Assembly: GCA_000827205.1 (NCBI GenBank)
Contig: KN832555.1
Span: forward strand, 1,538,893 to 1,602,892
From: Plicaturopsis crispa FD-325 SS-3
Lineage: Eukaryota; Basidiomycota; Agaricomycetes; Amylocorticiales; Amylocorticiaceae
Length of the DNA stretch: 64,000 nucleotides
Reading direction: 5' to 3'
Shown here piece after piece: positions 35,315 to 45,014 of the stretch (position 1 is the first letter of the stretch; the number at the start of each line of letters is the position of its first letter). The position numbers and the translations under genes are program-made. Under the pieces are notes generated by a model. The model did no database searches, was not told where the DNA came from, and worked only from the letters and a program-made list of their open reading frames with translations.

Positions 35315-36589
35315 GCTCGAAGGAACTGTTGGCGTCAAGAGATTCTGACTGCCCGACTGTAAGACTCCTCAAATATCTGAATGCAGGCATGTCAGTGCGC
35401 ACGGTACATTGAGTCTCACGCTCAACTCATGGAGGCGGTGATAAAACTCTGACAGTACGAAACATGTCCTGATTGTTGCCGAGTCTGATGTATTACGTAG
35501 TCCCGTCTAGACATTGCACAACCTCACAGAACTGTACCGTCCTGTCCAATGCAATAATATTTGTCTACTGCAACTACACTTATATTCATCCCTGGTACTT
35601 GAGATATAAGAGCTCTCAAGGAAAAACCAAATCTCACAAAGTGAATTAACCACACCAAGACTGCTAATGTCCGGTAAAATCGCAACTCTCAATACAGTTG
35701 AGAAGATTGAAGAAGTTCTTAGCCACCTTACCGCCTTCTGCGCCACTGCTCCTCATCTCAAACACTTCGGTTATTCCAGATGACAGCACCCCATTCCAAA
35801 GACTAGCTGTGTTACATCTGTAGGACTAAAACTGCACGATCTGCTCTCCCAAGGACATTTTCCATGTTCTACTGCTCTGGGTAAGACTTCAAAAGCTGGC
35901 ACTAATATCTGTGCTTTTAGTGATTCTGCCAACTACTGGGAACCCTGCCATTGACATAAATTGCGACTGGAACAGAAATTGAGATCTCTGGTCTTCTCAA
36001 TCAAATCGGCCCTTGTACTTTGAGGCGAGATCTGCTCTCGTGGGAACACGCGGAGGTATCCAGCTTTGCCGACTTAAGCGAGCATCTCATGTCTGTTCAG
36101 GTCCGCAGCTGACGGCAAAGTGTATTTGTGGCTCAAAGAAAGTCCATGGCGAAATACCCGCTCCCTTTCCTCTTCACTCTAAATCATCATGAGACCCTCT
36201 AAGCGTATCTTCAAGTATATCTAAGATGCTTATCAGTTCAGCATCCCATGGTTCGAAGTGAGCATGATACACGGCATACGCCACCACATCTCCTTTTGTA
36301 TCTCAGGAAGTGCATCATAGATTTTCCCTCATCCAAATCCAGGTACCAAGAGCACTGCCAAGTAAACAGATGCGGCTATAATGATGGCAGTTGTGAGCTT
36401 GTACCGCATTGAAACACCCATTCTCGTATCTCTCAGACATATCCAATCAGTGCGCATATCTCATGTCACAGCAATGCTGTATTATTGCAAAACTCTACCT
36501 CCTCCCAGACTCAAGGTAAGCATCATATTTCAATTCTACTCTCTGCTGCATGCTGAGCAGTATTTCTGTGTAGTAAAACCACCATCGAC
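35315..36589 (+). pseudogene. Possible leucine-rich / F-box-like remnant
   Basis: Plus-strand pieces near 35515-35615 (NLTELYRPVQCNNICLLQLH), 35660-35780 (LSHLTAFCATAPHLKHFGYS) and 35825-35950 (KLHDLLSQGHFPCSTALGK) resemble the leucine-rich part of fungal F-box proteins but are interrupted and out of frame with each other. No F-box was found. Best read as a decayed gene. Confidence 0.35.
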
Positions 36590-36904
36590 ATGCCTCGTGA
36601 AAGTCATGATGGGCTGACGTATTCATTGCTTGACCCTGAATCTGCGACATTCCGCGCCTTCCCTACGTGGGATATCAAACTCTGCGATGAGATGTATCAC
36701 CCTCAAACACGTCCATCGGTACCAGTTGCCACCAACATGTCATACAGGTGTCGCGATGGATATCTCTTTAGGGTGAAGAAATTGGTGAGGGGTCCCGTCA
36801 ATGGTAGAGTGGTCATTGACATTGTACTTTGGGATATGGCTGAAAGATATGAGGTGGGAGAGCTCATAGCCTTAGAAAAGTGGTTCTTTGATGTCTCTAC
36901 TTAG
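36590..36904 (+). CDS. 104-aa hypothetical ORF (X)
   Basis: A single uninterrupted frame from ATG to TAG encodes MPRESHDGLTYSLLDPESAT... with NMSYRCRDGYLFRVKKLVRG and a C-terminal EVGELIALEKWFFDVST. Composition is protein-like and the region is AT-rich. It precedes gene Y on the same strand, separated by about 520 bp, and might be an upstream exon set of Y's relatives. No family recognised. Confidence 0.45.
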   Translation: MPRESHDGLTYSLLDPESATFRAFPTWDIKLCDEMYHPQTRPSVPVATNMSYRCRDGYLFRVKKLVRGPVNGRVVIDIVLWDMAERYEVGELIALEKWFFDVST

Positions 36905-37428
36905 ATCACTGTACTGTCTTCTCTACAGGATTTCTTCGATTTGTGAACCAAATTTTAGCCGTACACTGAACGATCTGCGAGCTCTCGGACTTTGCCCAAT
37001 GCTTTGGAAACTGATCTAATTGTGAAGCTGAGTACATCAAACTAGAAACAGGCACAATGTTAAACAGGCACAATGTTGGTAAAGAACCCATAGGCGGGAA
37101 CTCATCAAATCCAAAAGACTGGTACTAGCAACTTCTGCGATAAGATGCCGTGCTTCTTCTTCATCGCATATTCATTGCACGATTGCCAGTCATATCTGAG
37201 ATCTACTTTGGTATGTCTCGCCTTTAAAAGTCTCTCACTCTCAGACCATGTTCAACCCTTTGTTTGCTCCCTTCCAATCCCCGTATTGCCCACTGTCCTC
37301 ATACTGCTGGAGGCTATGGAACCTGCTGATATACCTCTACGTAAATAATTTTCTATGGTCTCTTCAAGGTCACTAACAGGAGAAAATCCAGCTGTCATTC
37401 CCTCAATACGTATTGCACGTGGGAAAGA
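36905..37428. other. Interval upstream of gene Y
   Basis: Contains frames that could be upstream exons of gene Y (one ends at a GTAAAT donor near 37344), but phase does not favour a single model. Confidence 0.35.
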
Positions 37429-38160
37429 ATGTCATACACAGAAAATTTCAGGTTTACGGTGCGCCATCCAAGACAGTTGATTCATGCATTCTCACTGATT
37501 CCACATTGATTAGTGTTTTTCTAAAGCGTCTCCTCGACTATGGGATGCTTCTAGAACCATGTGTAGCATTTGAAATGTCCTTGGCATGGTCAATGCAGTT
37601 ACCACCCATAATCATTATGGAAGGGAAAGACGCAATGCCATTGGTGTCTTCTCAGTTCATTGTCTACAATTTACTTGAGCGAAAGCTCATTCATATGGAG
37701 AAGACCGAGGTGTATCTGTTGTCGGTCGATACAAAATATGGACCAGAGAATTTAATCTATAGGCACAGAACAAAAATGCTGCCTACGTTTTGGGATATAC
37801 TGAGAAACAGCCCAGGTGCGTACTACAGAATTTCTTGCATATGCTCAGTATAATGAAATATCCCATACCAGAGAAAGACCACCTTGTCATTGTCCAGTCA
37901 CTTATACAAGAGGATTGGTCGGCAACTGGATGGCTGAGTACCACTCCAATTCAGAGGAGTCGGATCTACTACAGTCAGACTAGTGCGCCGTACATCCCCG
38001 AAGTCATTGTGTCTCTGTAAGTAGGAAATTTGAATCACAACACACCTATTTGGCTTTCTCACTGGACGGACTACATAGGTCAAAAAATATGATCATTGCT
38101 CAACATAACTGGGACACTCCGGTGGCTGCAGGGGACGAGGTCTTTGACATCTGGATTTAG
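37429..38160 (+). CDS. Hypothetical protein Y, paralog of Z
   Basis: Exons 37429-37451, 37514-37815, 37872-38016 and 38079-38160 give 183 aa in phase. The main exon reads VFLKRLLDYGMLLEPCVAF... and the end GDEVFDIWI; gene Z ends GQTYTLWI. The start at 37429 is the first ATG compatible with the splice into the main exon, but Z suggests the true protein may begin further upstream. Y and Z lie in opposite orientation about 2.1 kb apart in the AT-rich island. Function unknown. Confidence 0.65.
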
Positions 38161-39418
38161 TTTTTTTTCTCATTTTTTTTACGCTGCGATTGTACTGGGT
38201 AGTCTATTCATGTTGGCCATGAATTTTAGAGATTGGTCAAAATGCAACCATTCATGTTGCAATCCATGAAGCCTGTATAGCATGCACCTAAGCATATGAT
38301 GTGTACGTATATACGTATACAGGATCGCCCGGCAGGGCCATTTCAATTGCTACGTTGGGAACGCATATTCAGGGCCTAATGCGATTGTATCGCGTCCGTG
38401 AGCGCTGGATCTCCTGTACGGCCCGGCAACACGGTAGGTCTTGCTTCATTTCCTCACGTCCACCACTCTATTGTTCAGCAGTCAGTGATCATGTGCTGAC
38501 CAGCAACATCTCTTGTCTATAGTGTGCATATCTTCAATATAGTCGGCCCGCTTGATCGACATTCTGGTCGACGGTCTCATTTCGAACCTTGGCACTCTCT
38601 TCTATCTTGCTAACGGTTCTACCCACAATCGTATCTGCAAATGTGCGTAAAGTACTAATCTCAATTCTCATATTTGCGAGTTCAATGAATGTATATACTA
38701 TGAATATTCATCTATTTGTCTGCGACGAGTTTGTGACAGGAGGACATAAGAGGCTGTAATGGATGTGGGAGTACATACAGGAAATAATAACAAGAGGGGG
38801 TGAACAGTTCTGATGATGCGAAAGGGATGAATAGTTGATACGAGGATATGAGGCATGAAGGAGGGTTATAAATACAGCCGTGCAATGCGCAAGGGCGGTC
38901 GACACACATCGACATTGAGGCGCACGAGCACATGTCGGGACGACGAATCGTGGATGCTCGATACGTCTCCCGACGTGGCGCGGGGGTTTATTGGCACGGC
39001 GGGCCGAACGATATGGCGGATGGAGTTGCTGGAGGTGGACGCGTTAGCGAGAATAGATGAGGGGGTGAAGTGTGTACTGCGTGTCGACAGGTTGAACTGT
39101 GCGAGCCGTCGTGGCTTTCGACCGCCGCCCATACCCTCGTGCCGAATCACAACCGGGGGACGCGACACCCTGCCTCTTGAATAATGTACACATGACAATG
39201 CGTCATGTAGTATAAGGTCCTGCGAAGACCCGAGTCCGATAACGATAATGCTGGTGGGTGCTGTGAGTGCCCAGACCAAGATGCAGGCTGTATGTAGAGA
39301 GCCGGCGGGGTGAGAATTGGCCGGCAGCTGTGTGTCGGTGCCTGTGAGGCGAGAGTGCGAGAGTGCCGTGCTGCGAATACCGAGTTGTGAGATACGGAGG
39401 GCACAGAGCCCGCGCCCG
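38161..39418. other. Interval with open frames on both strands
   Basis: The AT-rich island ends near 38250. At 38855-39280 both strands are open for more than 100 codons (plus: SWMLDTSPDVARGFIGTAGR; minus: an Arg/Ser/Pro-rich frame). No domain identifies the true strand. It may simply be GC-rich 3' flank of the Yippee gene. Confidence 0.35.
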
Positions 39419-39924
39419 CTATTGGACGTCGCACAGCAGATTGCGCTCGAGGATGTATTTTCCCTCTTTGTACTTCTGTGAGGCCTCGTATGCGCGATCC
39501 TGTTGAAATAATCATGAGATACAGTGGCGAAGGGAGACTTGTGCTACATACATATTTCCATCCGAGAGTGGTGCCGCATTTACAGCAGTAGATGTCCCGA
39601 ACAGTATGGTTGCCGGTGGTCATTTGACGATCGCTGGGCTCGCCCTCGACGACATTGACACTAGAATTCATACGAATTAGAAAGACTTATGCATAAAGAA
39701 ATAAATGGCAATCTACACTATGTCGAAAAGATATGCACGACCATGCTGGCCATTGAACGCCTGACAAAAGACGGTCAATCAATCGATGCTCAATATACAT
39801 GCATACACATGAATAATGGGCTCACTCGAGAGATCATCGAATGTATGGTCGATAGATGCGTCTTGCAGTTCATGCAGCCGTAGATCCTTTCTCCTGAAAG
39901 ATAGCGACGATAACTCATACCCAT
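39419..39924 (-). CDS. Yippee-like zinc-binding protein (Moh1/YPEL family)
   Basis: Exons 39826-39924, 39717-39760, 39552-39660 and 39419-39499 join in phase to 110 aa, the family's normal length. Two zinc-binding CxxC pairs are present: [10 protein letters not shown] and [10 protein letters not shown], about 50 residues apart. Diagnostic motifs [35 protein letters not shown] and [12 protein letters not shown] are all present. Yippee proteins form a small beta-tent fold; fungal and animal members associate with centrosome, spindle or GID-type complexes, but the role of this copy is not readable from sequence. The start MGMSYRRYL is preceded by a pyrimidine-rich leader. Confidence 0.95.
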
Positions 39925-41383
39925 CTTGAACGGTCGACGAGTGGGATAACTGGGACAAAGTAGCAGAGTGTGAGTACAAATGTGAACGGCGTAAGAGGGC
40001 GAAAAGAGCGAAAGCTGGGGCTCTTTGCGGGCGGTCTTTATGCTCGGGCGAGGTGTGAGACTACAAAGAAGGGGTGGTCAGAGTCAGGAGGGGACCATAA
40101 CGATGCCCATATCGCCAGGCTCGACGTGCCGATGTCTGGCCGGAGGACTGCCTCGATGTCAGAACAGGCAATTTACCCCTGTCTCTGTCTTTCTGCCCGA
40201 AACCATCACCTCCATATTGCCTTCAGGTTCAAGTTCAAGGCTTCTGGCGCGCGTCTTTCATGCTGCCTACGCGTTTAATTGTTTCTCTAGTAGTATCCTG
40301 GCACTCTGCATCAATCAAATGATCTCTACTACAGCATGCACGCAGGAATACACCGACTGAAGGCTCCGGAAATGACATTTATGACCGCAACCATGGACGG
40401 ACCCCATCATGCCTAATTCTCACTGCCGCAAGGGAAAGTTACCTGTTGGACGATTGTCCGTACTAGAAGGGTCCATGGTCGTGGATAATCGTTGACATAG
40501 AAGAGAGTACGAGTGCACTTGGTGAGTAAGTCGTATGTACCGGAGCATTTTATACCTGCGCTCTAACTCCACGTTTATTCGTGTAAATGCAGCAGAACGC
40601 GTTGCCTAAGCCCCGTTTGCCTCGTGAACTGACGTGCGTACTGCCAGCCCTTGCGGGCGAGGCCTAGCACATCATTGTAGCGAGATAAGGATGCAGTTGT
40701 CCTATCGGTCAATATCAATCGCCTGAGACACGCACATGCGTGTGGGCGACAAATAGTTTCGCACTATAGCCTGCAGTGCACATACTAAATGGGGTGAAGA
40801 CATCCGGGTCTCATCATCGAGCGGTCGTGCCAAAACACCTATGTGAGTTCTGGCCACTATCCATACGCTCGTCTCCCAGTTTTCCATTGCCATGCTGATT
40901 GGCACTCAAGTCAAACAATCATACAAGTCATCTGCATACAGCTTCCGGACGATTGTTATTCGACCCGTCAGCTTAGCTATATGTGTCAATAGCCTGGAAA
41001 TGGGTGTCCATCTTGGTGGTCTACTCCTTCAGGGTTGAGCCCATTCTTCCGGCTGGTACTATCTAATCCCACGAGGAAAGGTGCTCGATGTGAGTGCCAT
41101 ATTTTGTGGAGGCCCGTCGACTGTTTGCCCCGGCCCGCGTTTCCTCTCGACGACCATCTGATCATGTCGTCTTTAGGCTTGCGCGCTTGTGTATTCTACA
41201 GGTAATCACCAGGATCGAAGTGGCACTGTAGAGAAGCAGTTGTCCTCGTCGGTACCGTTCAGGGAGCTTTGCACAGGATGCTTGTTCCATCATATATGTA
41301 GAAGTGAATACGTCTGCTATACGAAGGAAGGTATGCAAAAAGACGGCAGAAACACCACTGGACTTGGGCAAAAACATGACAAT
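39925..41383. other. About 1.5 kb, no gene recognised
   Basis: The first ~130 bp are the Yippee promoter and leader. The remainder has only short unsupported frames. A tRNA gene follows at 41384. Confidence 0.4.
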
Positions 41384-41489
41384 GCTCGGTACCAGGATCG
41401 AACTGGTGATCTCCGGATTACTGTACCACTTGTATACATCATACTAGAGAATATGAGACCGGCGCTCTAACCAGCTGAGCCAACCAAGC
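41384..41489 (-). tRNA. trnM-CAT: tRNA-Met (CAT), elongator type, with intron
   Basis: On the minus strand: acceptor stem GCTTGGT pairs with ACCGAGC; D arm GCTCAGCTGGTTAGAGC; anticodon stem CCGGT / TCCGG with loop CTCATAA, the T-T pair at 31/39 being normal for eukaryotic elongator Met; T arm ACCAG-TTCGATC-CTGGT. About 33 nt are inserted after position 37, which is the canonical tRNA intron site. The mature length is 73 nt before CCA. It lies 25 bp from the duplicated target site of the long-TIR element. Confidence 0.9.
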
Positions 41490-41521
41490 AACGGTGGGCC
41501 TCCATTTTGGAGCCCCAGGAT

Positions 41522-41980
41522 TACGGTAGGCGGGATCGCCACGGTTCGATTTTCAAGTCGCGAGTCGGATTTCGGCAATTGGTCTGTCCGCGCGACTGAC
41601 CAGACTCCTACCTAAGCCCCGAATTGCCTAATATAGCATGTACTGTTCGCATTCACCTCGTCCTCGAGCTCGCCGTTGTCGACGATGAGCTCAACTATTT
41701 CATCAATACTTCGTCTTTTCCTGAGGTTTCTTTTGTATCCCACTCATATACATGTATTCTAATGCCATCTATGTAATAAATTCGCTTTCAAATGGATTTA
41801 TTGAGTTTCTATAGACATGATAACTGCCTAACAGAAAAAGCGAAGTGTATACCCTGATACCCACCTCAGAACCTTGATAACCCTCTCGTTTAGGGTCTAT
41901 AGGCCGAAGTCTTGAATTTATAAGTGGTCCCACAGGCATCTGACCGCTCAATATCTCAAAAATGCGCCATAAATGCAAAG
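41522..41980 (+). repeat. Left terminal inverted repeat
   Basis: Inverted copy of the right arm; the match ends at AAATGCAAAG after one mismatch (GCGCCAT versus GCGCCAC). Frames through it repeat on the other arm and are not genes. Confidence 0.9.
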
Positions 41981-43263
41981 ATGCGCGCTGGACATTGATG
42001 CGGCGGACAAAAACATTGCGGAAAGCGAGAGATTGTTGCCTTACTATGTAGTTGTAGGTTACAAAAGGATTGGGGATGATCGAGCGAATGTGTCGAGAGG
42101 CCGGCGAGTCCGAGTGTCGAGACGATGAAGAAGGATGCAAGGGGAAGTCGCGCCGAGATCTGGCTCAAGTCGCGTTCCCCGCGACTTGCCATACATCCCA
42201 TCGTCGAAACCACTCTTTTTCGACGATCTCCCCGCCTCCTCCACCAATCTCCTTCATTCCACTTGCACCTTCATTCTAACCTCTGTTTCTTTCATTCCCG
42301 CTGTATCCGAAGGTTTCTCCAACTCAGCCGCCGCCGTAAATCGCCGCCTAATGCCAGCAACGATACCTTACGCTGCTGCGCCGACACTAACATCACATCG
42401 CCGAGCTCCGTACCCGCGGAAACTCGTTAGAGAGATCGTATACATGGCATTCTTGTAAAAGTGAGTGCGCCTAATCCTTCGGATGTTTACATTCTCTGAC
42501 AACAACACATGTATCGGTCGTGCGTTGCTTTGGGGTATGGCACACCCATCGTCTGCAGCAACGCCACGTCACGTCCCATTCCTGCATGAGACGATGGTGT
42601 CGGTCTGTGCTATGCGTCCGTGTAGTGTTTGGAAGCTGAGGCTCATTTGGTATGCTTAGGTGAGTACATGTCCTTGGACATGGGCAGGGGTCTTAAGAGC
42701 TGATATTTGGTATCACTACCTCAAGAAACCCTTCGTTATGATGGGCTATAGTCGTTCTACCGCGCCTAATATGCACGGGCAGGACTCTAGCAGCGGTAAG
42801 CTGTAATATTTCACTCAATATACCTTTATCTGCCCTGCCATCGTTACACTTCATTCCCGCTAGATATATCCAACTAAAACGACTCGTTCGGAGTCTACAT
42901 GACTCCCTTATGAAGTCTGTGCCGGCTCGAAGCTCAGGGATAGGCCAGGCGAGTCCCCAGGGACATAATGCTACAGATATGCTCGCATTTCTGACCCCCT
43001 ACACCTCCTCAGACATCTAGGACGGCTTACACTCCATTCATAAAGTCTTCACATGTCCCTGCGACGGTTCTAGGTGAGGAGAAGGTACTTGGTAAGTCCT
43101 CAACCACCTGCCTCCCTACCCCCTTCGCATTTTTGATATCTTGACCATTTGGCCCTACCAGATACCTTACCCTTCGCATATTGCACCTATAGTGAATTCA
43201 AAGGGACGATTTTCCATGCATCAGGAGCCCTTATGTGCACTGGTAAGTCTGTACAGCATCACC

Positions 43264-44071
43264 CTTTGCATTTGTGGCGCATTTTTGAGATATTGAGCGG
43301 TCAGATGCCTGTGGGACCACTTATAAATTCAAGACTTCGGCCTATAGACCCTAAACGAGAGGGTTATCAAGGTTCTGAGGTGGGTATCAGGGTATACACT
43401 TCGCTTTTTCTGTTAGGCAGTTATCATGTCTATAGAAACTCAATAAATCCATTTGAAAGCGAATTTATTACATAGATGGCATTAGAATACATGTATATGA
43501 GTGGGATACAAAAGAAACCTCAGGAAAAGACGAAGTATTGATGAAATAGTTGAGCTCATCGTCGACAACGGCGAGCTCGAGGACGAGGTGAATGCGAACA
43601 GTACATGCTATATTAGGCAATTCGGGGCTTAGGTAGGAGTCTGGTCAGTCGCGCGGACAGACCAATTGCCGAAATCCGACTCGCGACTTGNNNNNNNNNN
43701 NNNNNNNNNNGGTTATCAAGGTTCTGAGGTGGGTATCAGGGTATACACTTCGCTTTTTCTGTTAGGCAGTTATCATGTCTATAGAAACTCAATAAATCCA
43801 TTTGAAAGCGAATTTATTACATAGATGGCATTAGAATACATGTATATGAGTGGGATACAAAAGAAACCTCAGGAAAAGACGAAGTATTGATGAAATAGTT
43901 GAGCTCATCGTCGACAACGGCGAGCTCGAGGACGAGGTGAATGCGAACAGTACATGCTATATTAGGCAATTCGGGGCTTAGGTAGGAGTCTGGTCAGTCG
44001 CGCGGACAGACCAATTGCCGAAATCCGACTCGCGACTTGAAAATCGAACCGTGGCGATCCCGCCTACCGTA
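43264..44071 (-). repeat. Right terminal inverted repeat with falsely duplicated segment
   Basis: The right arm is interrupted by the N gap at 43691-43710. Bases 43362-43690 and 43711-44039 are the same 329-bp sequence. Confidence 0.9.
43691..43710. other. Assembly gap (20 N)
   Basis: Twenty N bases join two contigs whose ends are identical for 329 bp, so the contigs probably overlap and the gap is artificial. Confidence 0.98.
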
Positions 44072-44177
44072 CCAGGATTCGAGAGGATGCAAAATGAAAA
44101 GTTGCAAAGAATGAGCGCGGGAATCTCGCGACCCTGCATCCTTGGAGTCTGATTCGGTCTTACAACTGTTCGGTGCA

Positions 44178-44852
44178 TACAGTGTAGCACAGGTCCTTGG
44201 GCCAGTACAGGTCCTTGGGTCACGTCTGATAAAACTTTCCCGGACCTCGCCCGATTAATCCAATATTTTTTTCCCAGTATGTACCATATATGCCTCACCT
44301 ACCCTGAAAATTTCAGCCCTTCACGATGCCTTGAACCTCTAGGAGAGCATCCGGTAGTGTCAAAAAAACGAAAACAGCGAAATTTTGACTTTTATTTCAT
44401 TTGAGCTATCAGTTCGGGCCATGATTTCTCAATGTAAAACTCATAGGCAGGTGCAGACCACATTCATGTTCCCCTAAGAAAGAATGTTCAAGGCAAACGG
44501 GGCCGATTTGAGTAGACAGCAGCGATTTTCTGTTTCAGCTCAAACGGCGTGACAGGCAACGGCAACCAAGTACGCGACCGACGCGGCGCGGCTCTGTCAA
44601 ATCTGATCTGTTTTGGCGGTGTCACACGCGGGTCACGCTGGCCCAAGGACCTGTTTTGCACGCTTTCGAGCACTCATTTGTGTTGATCAGTGAAGAATAG
44701 CGCAGACTCCATTTTTCGGGCTGGAAAATTAGGGTAGACAGTGCTATATAGAATAGAAATGATCTGTCTCCTCAGATTTGAATTTGAGTTGAAGAAAAAA
44801 ATGTGAGAAAAGAATTTCATTCTCGTGGCCCAAGGACCTGTGCTACACTGTA
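44178..44852. mobile_element. MITE with TA flanks (Tc1/mariner-pogo type ends)
   Basis: CAGTGTAGCACAGGTCCTTG begins at 44180 next to TA and is inverted at the right end, CAAGGACCTGTGCTACACTG next to TA at 44851-44852. The inverted tip is about 25 bp. A second inner pair (AGGTCCTTGGGTCACG near 44206 and CGCTGGCCCAAGGACCTG near 44636) gives nested inverted ends. CAGTG tips with a TA duplication are typical of Tc1/mariner and Fot1/pogo elements. At about 670 bp without an ORF it is non-autonomous. Confidence 0.85.
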
Positions 44853-45014
44853 CCTTGTCTGTCGTTCGCTTTTCGTCTGGTCGCTTTTCACCGGTCGTTC
44901 TCGCTGTTTCTCCACCGTGTGCAGCTCCCAAACCACGCATTTAGTGACATCACGCCACAGCGCGCACCACCAAGGAAGCCTTGTACACCACGTCGACTTG
45001 GTCGCGCCGTTTAG

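Larger units (their letters stand above)
41522..44071. mobile_element. Long-TIR DNA transposon, non-autonomous, with target-site duplication
   Basis: Left arm 41522-41980 is inverted at 43264-43690 plus 44040-44071 (about 460 bp, nearly identical). The tip reads TACGGTAGGCGGGATCGCC. The 7-bp direct repeat CCAGGAT flanks the element at 41515-41521 and 44072-44078. About 1.28 kb separates the arms and encodes no transposase I can see. Long arms with a 7-9 bp duplication suggest a Mutator-like (MULE) or fold-back element. High arm identity indicates recent activity. The element contains a 20-N assembly gap, so its true length is near 2.2 kb. Confidence 0.85.

Noticed and set aside
41769-43475. 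Two open frames ending in the same protein sequence, apparently a gene pair
   Set aside because: They are the two inverted arms of the transposon read in opposite directions.
43711-44039. Genuine tandem duplication inside the transposon
   Set aside because: Perfect identity up to an N gap and exact arm length after collapsing point to an assembly overlap.
44095-44180. tRNA-like sequence on the minus strand (GACTCCAAGG, then GGGTCGCGAGATTCCC)
   Set aside because: The T arm and acceptor stem do not pair properly, so it is at best a tRNA relic.
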